This document shows positions 6,265 through 9,040 of a DNA stretch of 9,040 bases, one piece after another. Source of the DNA: Bacteroidota bacterium (GTDB lineage Bacteria; Bacteroidota; Bacteroidia; Chitinophagales; Chitinophagaceae); NCBI GenBank assembly GCA_029778965.1, contig JAKPBL010000118.1, positions 1 to 9,040 of the forward strand. Reading direction: 5' to 3'. The position numbers and the translations under genes are program-made. The notes beneath the pieces were generated by a model. The model was not told the DNA's origin. It saw only the letters and a list, made by a program, of their open reading frames with translations, and ran no database searches. The stretch's first letter is position 1. Every line of letters begins with the position of its first letter.

Positions 6265-7032
6265 ATGGCTGGTACATCTAAATCTACTGAAAGACTGGTA
6301 AACGTTGTAGTGTGCGTGGGCGCCGCTGTGGTAATTTTCGGAGCCTGGGCTAAGATCCTTCACAAATCGTTTGCCGATATCATGCTGACCGTGGGTCTGC
6401 TGACCGAAGCGGCCATCTTCCTCATCTATGCCCTGCTGCCGCCTCCCGGTGGTGAAATGGCTGCTATTGCTGAAGCCCTGCCGAAGATGGCTGGCGGCAC
6501 CAATGGTAACCCCGCTTTGCAGAGCCTCGACAAAATGATGCAGGAAGCTGATATCACCCCCACTAACCTGAAGAAACTGAGCGAAGGTTTCAACAAACTG
6601 GGTTCTACAGTTAACCAAATGAAAGATGTTTCTGACGTGGTAGCGGCTACCAACGACTATGCTGCTAAAACCAAGGAAGCTGTCGGTGCGCTTGGCCAGA
6701 TGAAAGATGCGTACACAAAGAGCGCTGCAACCATGCAGTCATTCAATGATGCGTCTGAGTCAACCAAACAATTCCACAACCAGGTACAGGTGCTCAGCAA
6801 AAACCTCGGTTCACTGAATGCCATCTACGAAGTGGAGCTGGCCGATACCAATAACCATCTGAAAGCAATGAATAACTTCTACGGTAACCTGGCAAAAGCT
6901 TCTGAAGCGATGCAGACCTCGGTGGAAGATGCAACCAAAACCAAAGAGCAGATTGCCGCCCTGGCTACCAACCTGACCCGTTTGAACCAGGTATATGGCA
7001 ATATGCTGAGCGCTATGCAAGGCCGTGCATAA
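6265..7032 (+). CDS. gldL: GldL, inner-membrane T9SS/gliding motor subunit
   Basis: GldL surrounds the GldM dimer in the inner membrane and forms the proton-driven motor of the type IX secretion system. The 255-residue protein starts MAGTSKSTERLVN and has two membrane helices at about 11-32 and 38-58. Helix 1 carries R10, K30 and H33 at its ends; helix 2 carries the buried glutamate E48 in GLLTEAAIFLIYALLPP. In F. johnsoniae a glutamate of this helix (E49) is required for function and pairs with GldM Arg9; E48 is the likely counterpart. Residues 60-255 form a cytoplasmic, mostly helical region rich in Ala, Lys, Asn and Thr with heptad-like spacing, as expected of a coiled-coil domain. The start is ATG 6265 after an A-rich leader (aactaaacaaa) instead of a Shine-Dalgarno site. 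It lies 110 bases after gldK and 62 before gldM. Only three Arg codons, none CGG. Confidence 0.96.
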   Translation: MAGTSKSTERLVNVVVCVGAAVVIFGAWAKILHKSFADIMLTVGLLTEAAIFLIYALLPPPGGEMAAIAEALPKMAGGTNGNPALQSLDKMMQEADITPTNLKKLSEGFNKLGSTVNQMKDVSDVVAATNDYAAKTKEAVGALGQMKDAYTKSAATMQSFNDASESTKQFHNQVQVLSKNLGSLNAIYEVELADTNNHLKAMNNFYGNLAKASEAMQTSVEDATKTKEQIAALATNLTRLNQVYGNMLSAMQGRA

Positions 7033-7094
7033 GTTGAATGACCAGCCGATTATTCATTGATAACACAGATTGACAACATTTAAATCCCAGATCC

Positions 7095-8645
7095 ATGGCC
7101 TTACCAAAAGAGCCCAGGCAGAAGATGATCAACATGATGTATCTGGTGCTTACCGCACTACTTGCATTGAACGTATCATCTGAAATCCTGAACGCTTTCA
7201 AAACCGTTAACGCAAGCATCGATACAGCCAACGCTGTTGCCGATAAAAAATCAGCATCTGTAATGGATGCATTTACTGAAGCACTGGGCGACGCCCAAAC
7301 AAAAGCCAACGCCGAAATATGGGCCCCCAAGGCCCAGGAAGCGCAGAAGCTTTCGGACGATATGTCGAAGTATATCGAAGACCTGAAGGCCCGCCTGAAA
7401 AAGGAGTCTAAAGGCGAGAACATCGGTACACCGAACGAAAAATTCAGCGAAGACAACCTCGATGCCTCTACGCGCATGTTTGTGGAGGGTAAAGACGGCA
7501 ATGAACTGGAGCAGAAGCTGAAGGCGTTTAAAACCGCCCTGCTGGCTACCGTTCCTGCCGACCAGCCTAAGATCCGCGAAGAGTTCGAGCGTTCGCTTCC
7601 CCTGAACCTGGAAGCGCCCAAGTCTCAAACCGGTTCTACCGGCGCCAAGGCCTGGAAAGACGCTTATTTCCACATGACGCCGACCATTGCTGCACTGACT
7701 ATCCTCAATAAGTTCCAGAATTATGTAAAGAACTCTGAAGCCATTGTGGTTGACCGGTACTACCAGCAAATCGGTAAAGTGAAGTTCAAGCTCGACAAAT
7801 TCGACGCTTTTGCTTCGCAGAACTCCAACTACCTGATGCCCGGCCAGGAGCTGGAAATCAAAGCCGGTATCGGCGCTTACTCTACAGAAGTAAAGCCTTC
7901 GGTTTCGATTAACGGCGCCAACATACCCGTAGGGGCCGATGGTTCCGCCGCTTTCAAAACAACCGTGAACGGCGCCGGTGAGCACACGGTTAAAGTAGTA
8001 GTGAACTACGTTGACCCGAATACGGGAAAACCCGAGGTGGCTACCAAAGACGTAAAATATACCGTAGGTATTCCTTCAGGCGCTTCGGTTTTCCTGGAGA
8101 AGATGAACGTGATCTATATGGGTGTTGACAACCCTGTAACCATTTCTGCCGGTTCGGCAGGTAAGGAAAAGATGAAAGTCGACTTCACTGGTGGCAGCAT
8201 CAGTTCGGCAGGCGGCGATCGTTATATCCTGAAAGCTACCAAAACCGGTATGGCTGAAATCAAGATCAGCGTGGATGGCAAAGTGACCTCCTTCCCGATG
8301 CGTTGTAAGCAATTGCCGCTTCCGGCTGCTTTCGTAGGCGCCCAGTCGGGTGGTTCCATGCCGGCTGCCACCTTCAAAGCCATGGGTGGTGTGATCGCGA
8401 AACTGCTTGATTCCGATTTCGAAGCCCCCTACCAGGTAATTGGTTATACCCTCGGTGCGAACGGCGGTTCTTTCCAAACCTACCAGCAGGCTGCCAATGA
8501 CGGCGGACGCTGGGGTGGGAATGCTGCAGCCATCATTGGCCGCGCTACACCGGGCTCTACTGTTTACTTTGATCAGATTCGTGTAAAAGGACCCGATGGC
8601 AAAGAGCGCACGCTGCCCAACGGTATGTTCTTTAACCTGAAATAA
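7095..8645 (+). CDS. gldM: GldM, inner-membrane motor subunit spanning the periplasm
   Basis: GldM is the dimeric rotor-like partner of GldL; its single N-terminal helix is driven by proton flow and its periplasmic stalk reaches the GldK-GldN ring. The 516-residue protein starts MALPKEPRQKMINMMYLVLTA. The membrane helix is about 11-29, and R8 just before it is the likely counterpart of F. johnsoniae Arg9, which pairs with the GldL glutamate. The periplasmic part fits the four known domains: a helical bundle at about 36-220 (charged, rich in Lys and Glu), then three beta domains at about 225-325, 326-405 and 406-516. The boundaries are estimates. The last domain contains QLPLPAAFVG (406-415) and ends TLPNGMFFNLK, near the family's usual end. 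ATG 7095 is chosen because the family starts a few residues before PRQKM. gldN follows after 24 bases, so the two are clearly co-transcribed. Confidence 0.96.
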   Translation: MALPKEPRQKMINMMYLVLTALLALNVSSEILNAFKTVNASIDTANAVADKKSASVMDAFTEALGDAQTKANAEIWAPKAQEAQKLSDDMSKYIEDLKARLKKESKGENIGTPNEKFSEDNLDASTRMFVEGKDGNELEQKLKAFKTALLATVPADQPKIREEFERSLPLNLEAPKSQTGSTGAKAWKDAYFHMTPTIAALTILNKFQNYVKNSEAIVVDRYYQQIGKVKFKLDKFDAFASQNSNYLMPGQELEIKAGIGAYSTEVKPSVSINGANIPVGADGSAAFKTTVNGAGEHTVKVVVNYVDPNTGKPEVATKDVKYTVGIPSGASVFLEKMNVIYMGVDNPVTISAGSAGKEKMKVDFTGGSISSAGGDRYILKATKTGMAEIKISVDGKVTSFPMRCKQLPLPAAFVGAQSGGSMPAATFKAMGGVIAKLLDSDFEAPYQVIGYTLGANGGSFQTYQQAANDGGRWGGNAAAIIGRATPGSTVYFDQIRVKGPDGKERTLPNGMFFNLK

Positions 8646-8669
8646 GCATAGATAAAAAACTGGCACAAA

Positions 8670-9040
8670 ATGAAAAACCGTATCATCCAGCTTTGCCTTG
8701 TTGTTGCAGCTATGGGGCTTTTCGCTACCACTGCCGATGCGCAGTCGCGTAAGCCGCGTGCGGCCAAGAAGAGAACGGCTGCCAAGAAAACAAGCACCAA
8801 TAAAAGCAATACCAGCAATGCTGCTGCACTGACCCAGGCGCCTGCCCAGGACACTATTCCCGCAGTCGTACCGGAAGCCACTTTTGAATTGCCGGCTGTG
8901 AAGAAATCGCTGCGCAACGACAACGCGATCGAACGCAACCTGGTGAAAGAAAGAATTCCGCTGACCTACGAGCATATCCGGGAAGATGATGCGGTGTATC
9001 GCCAGCGGTTGTGGAGAGAGATCGATGTGCATGAAAAGAT
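8670..9040 (+). CDS. gldN: GldN, periplasmic T9SS ring protein, N-terminal part (3' end outside window)
   Basis: GldN (PorN) is the soluble partner of GldK in the periplasmic ring and is contacted by GldM. The frame is open from ATG 8670 to the window edge, 123 full codons plus two bases. A signal peptide covers residues 1-24 (IIQLCLVVAAMGLFATTADA, cleavage before Q25). Residues 26-45 form a strongly basic, low-complexity stretch (SRKPRAAKKRT, AAKKTSTNK), followed by a Ser/Asn/Ala/Pro linker to about 68. The family fold begins after this, with RLWREIDVHEK (113-123), a hallmark of GldN proteins close to their first conserved block. It starts 24 bases after gldM. The identification rests on gene order plus this motif, as most of the domain is outside the window. 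Two of 11 visible Arg codons are CGG. Confidence 0.92.
   Translation, partial: MKNRIIQLCLVVAAMGLFATTADAQSRKPRAAKKRTAAKKTSTNKSNTSNAAALTQAPAQDTIPAVVPEATFELPAVKKSLRNDNAIERNLVKERIPLTYEHIREDDAVYRQRLWREIDVHEK

Noticed and set aside
7251..7985. Minus-strand open frame of 244 codons opposite gldM
   Set aside because: It lies fully inside gldM, with no family motif; a by-product of codon bias.
8076..9032. Long minus-strand open frame (318 codons) opposite gldM and gldN
   Set aside because: It spans two well-identified genes and the gap between them on the other strand, has no recognisable motif and reads as the antisense of their codon-biased sequence.
1..9040. CRISPR array, insertion sequence, att site, tRNA or rRNA
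   Set aside because: No spaced direct repeats, terminal inverted repeats with a transposase, tRNA-like folds or rRNA segments were seen; nearly all bases are in ordinary genes.

Overview
The window is a chromosomal segment of a gliding or type IX-secreting member of the Bacteroidota. The gldK-gldL-gldM-gldN cluster is diagnostic of that phylum. The Bacteroidota-type -7 promoter elements (TAnnTTTG), the lack of strong Shine-Dalgarno sites, A-rich leaders and a GC content near 50% by eye fit the phylum, and perhaps the family Chitinophagaceae. The family-level call is an inference from style, not from a search.

Layout: (1) 1-318, plus strand: the 3' half of a KDPG/KHG aldolase gene (eda), cut by the window edge. 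(2) 350-2549, minus strand: a compact three-gene unit, transcribed from right to left. It encodes a periplasmic protein with two OmpA-like domains (1755-2549), an exported SMP-30/gluconolactonase-like protein (774-1742) and a small four-helix membrane protein of unknown function (350-751). (3) 2550-2664: a divergent promoter region. (4) 2665-4737, plus strand: a DUF255/YyaL/SPATA20-type protein with a thioredoxin-like CxxC domain followed by an alpha/alpha-barrel domain. (5) 4862-9040, plus strand: gldK, gldL, gldM and the first 123 codons of gldN, the core of the type IX secretion system (T9SS) and gliding motor. No stretch longer than 125 bases lacks a gene.

How the parts work together: GldL and GldM form the inner-membrane, proton-driven motor. 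The periplasmic part of GldM reaches the ring made by the lipoprotein GldK and GldN under the outer membrane. Arg-codon use changes abruptly at the gldK boundary: CGG is 25 of 43 Arg codons in the gene at 2665-4737, but 1 of 40 across gldK-gldL-gldM. This fits strong translational selection on the motor genes. The OmpA/lactonase/membrane-protein unit has no established link to the T9SS; its genes are simply neighbours here.

I found no mobile element, CRISPR array, tRNA or rRNA. The most useful leads are the tandem OmpA protein with one apparently degenerate peptidoglycan site, the uncharacterised three-gene envelope unit, and the histone-like basic linker at the GldN N-terminus. I see no clearly new biological system in this window.
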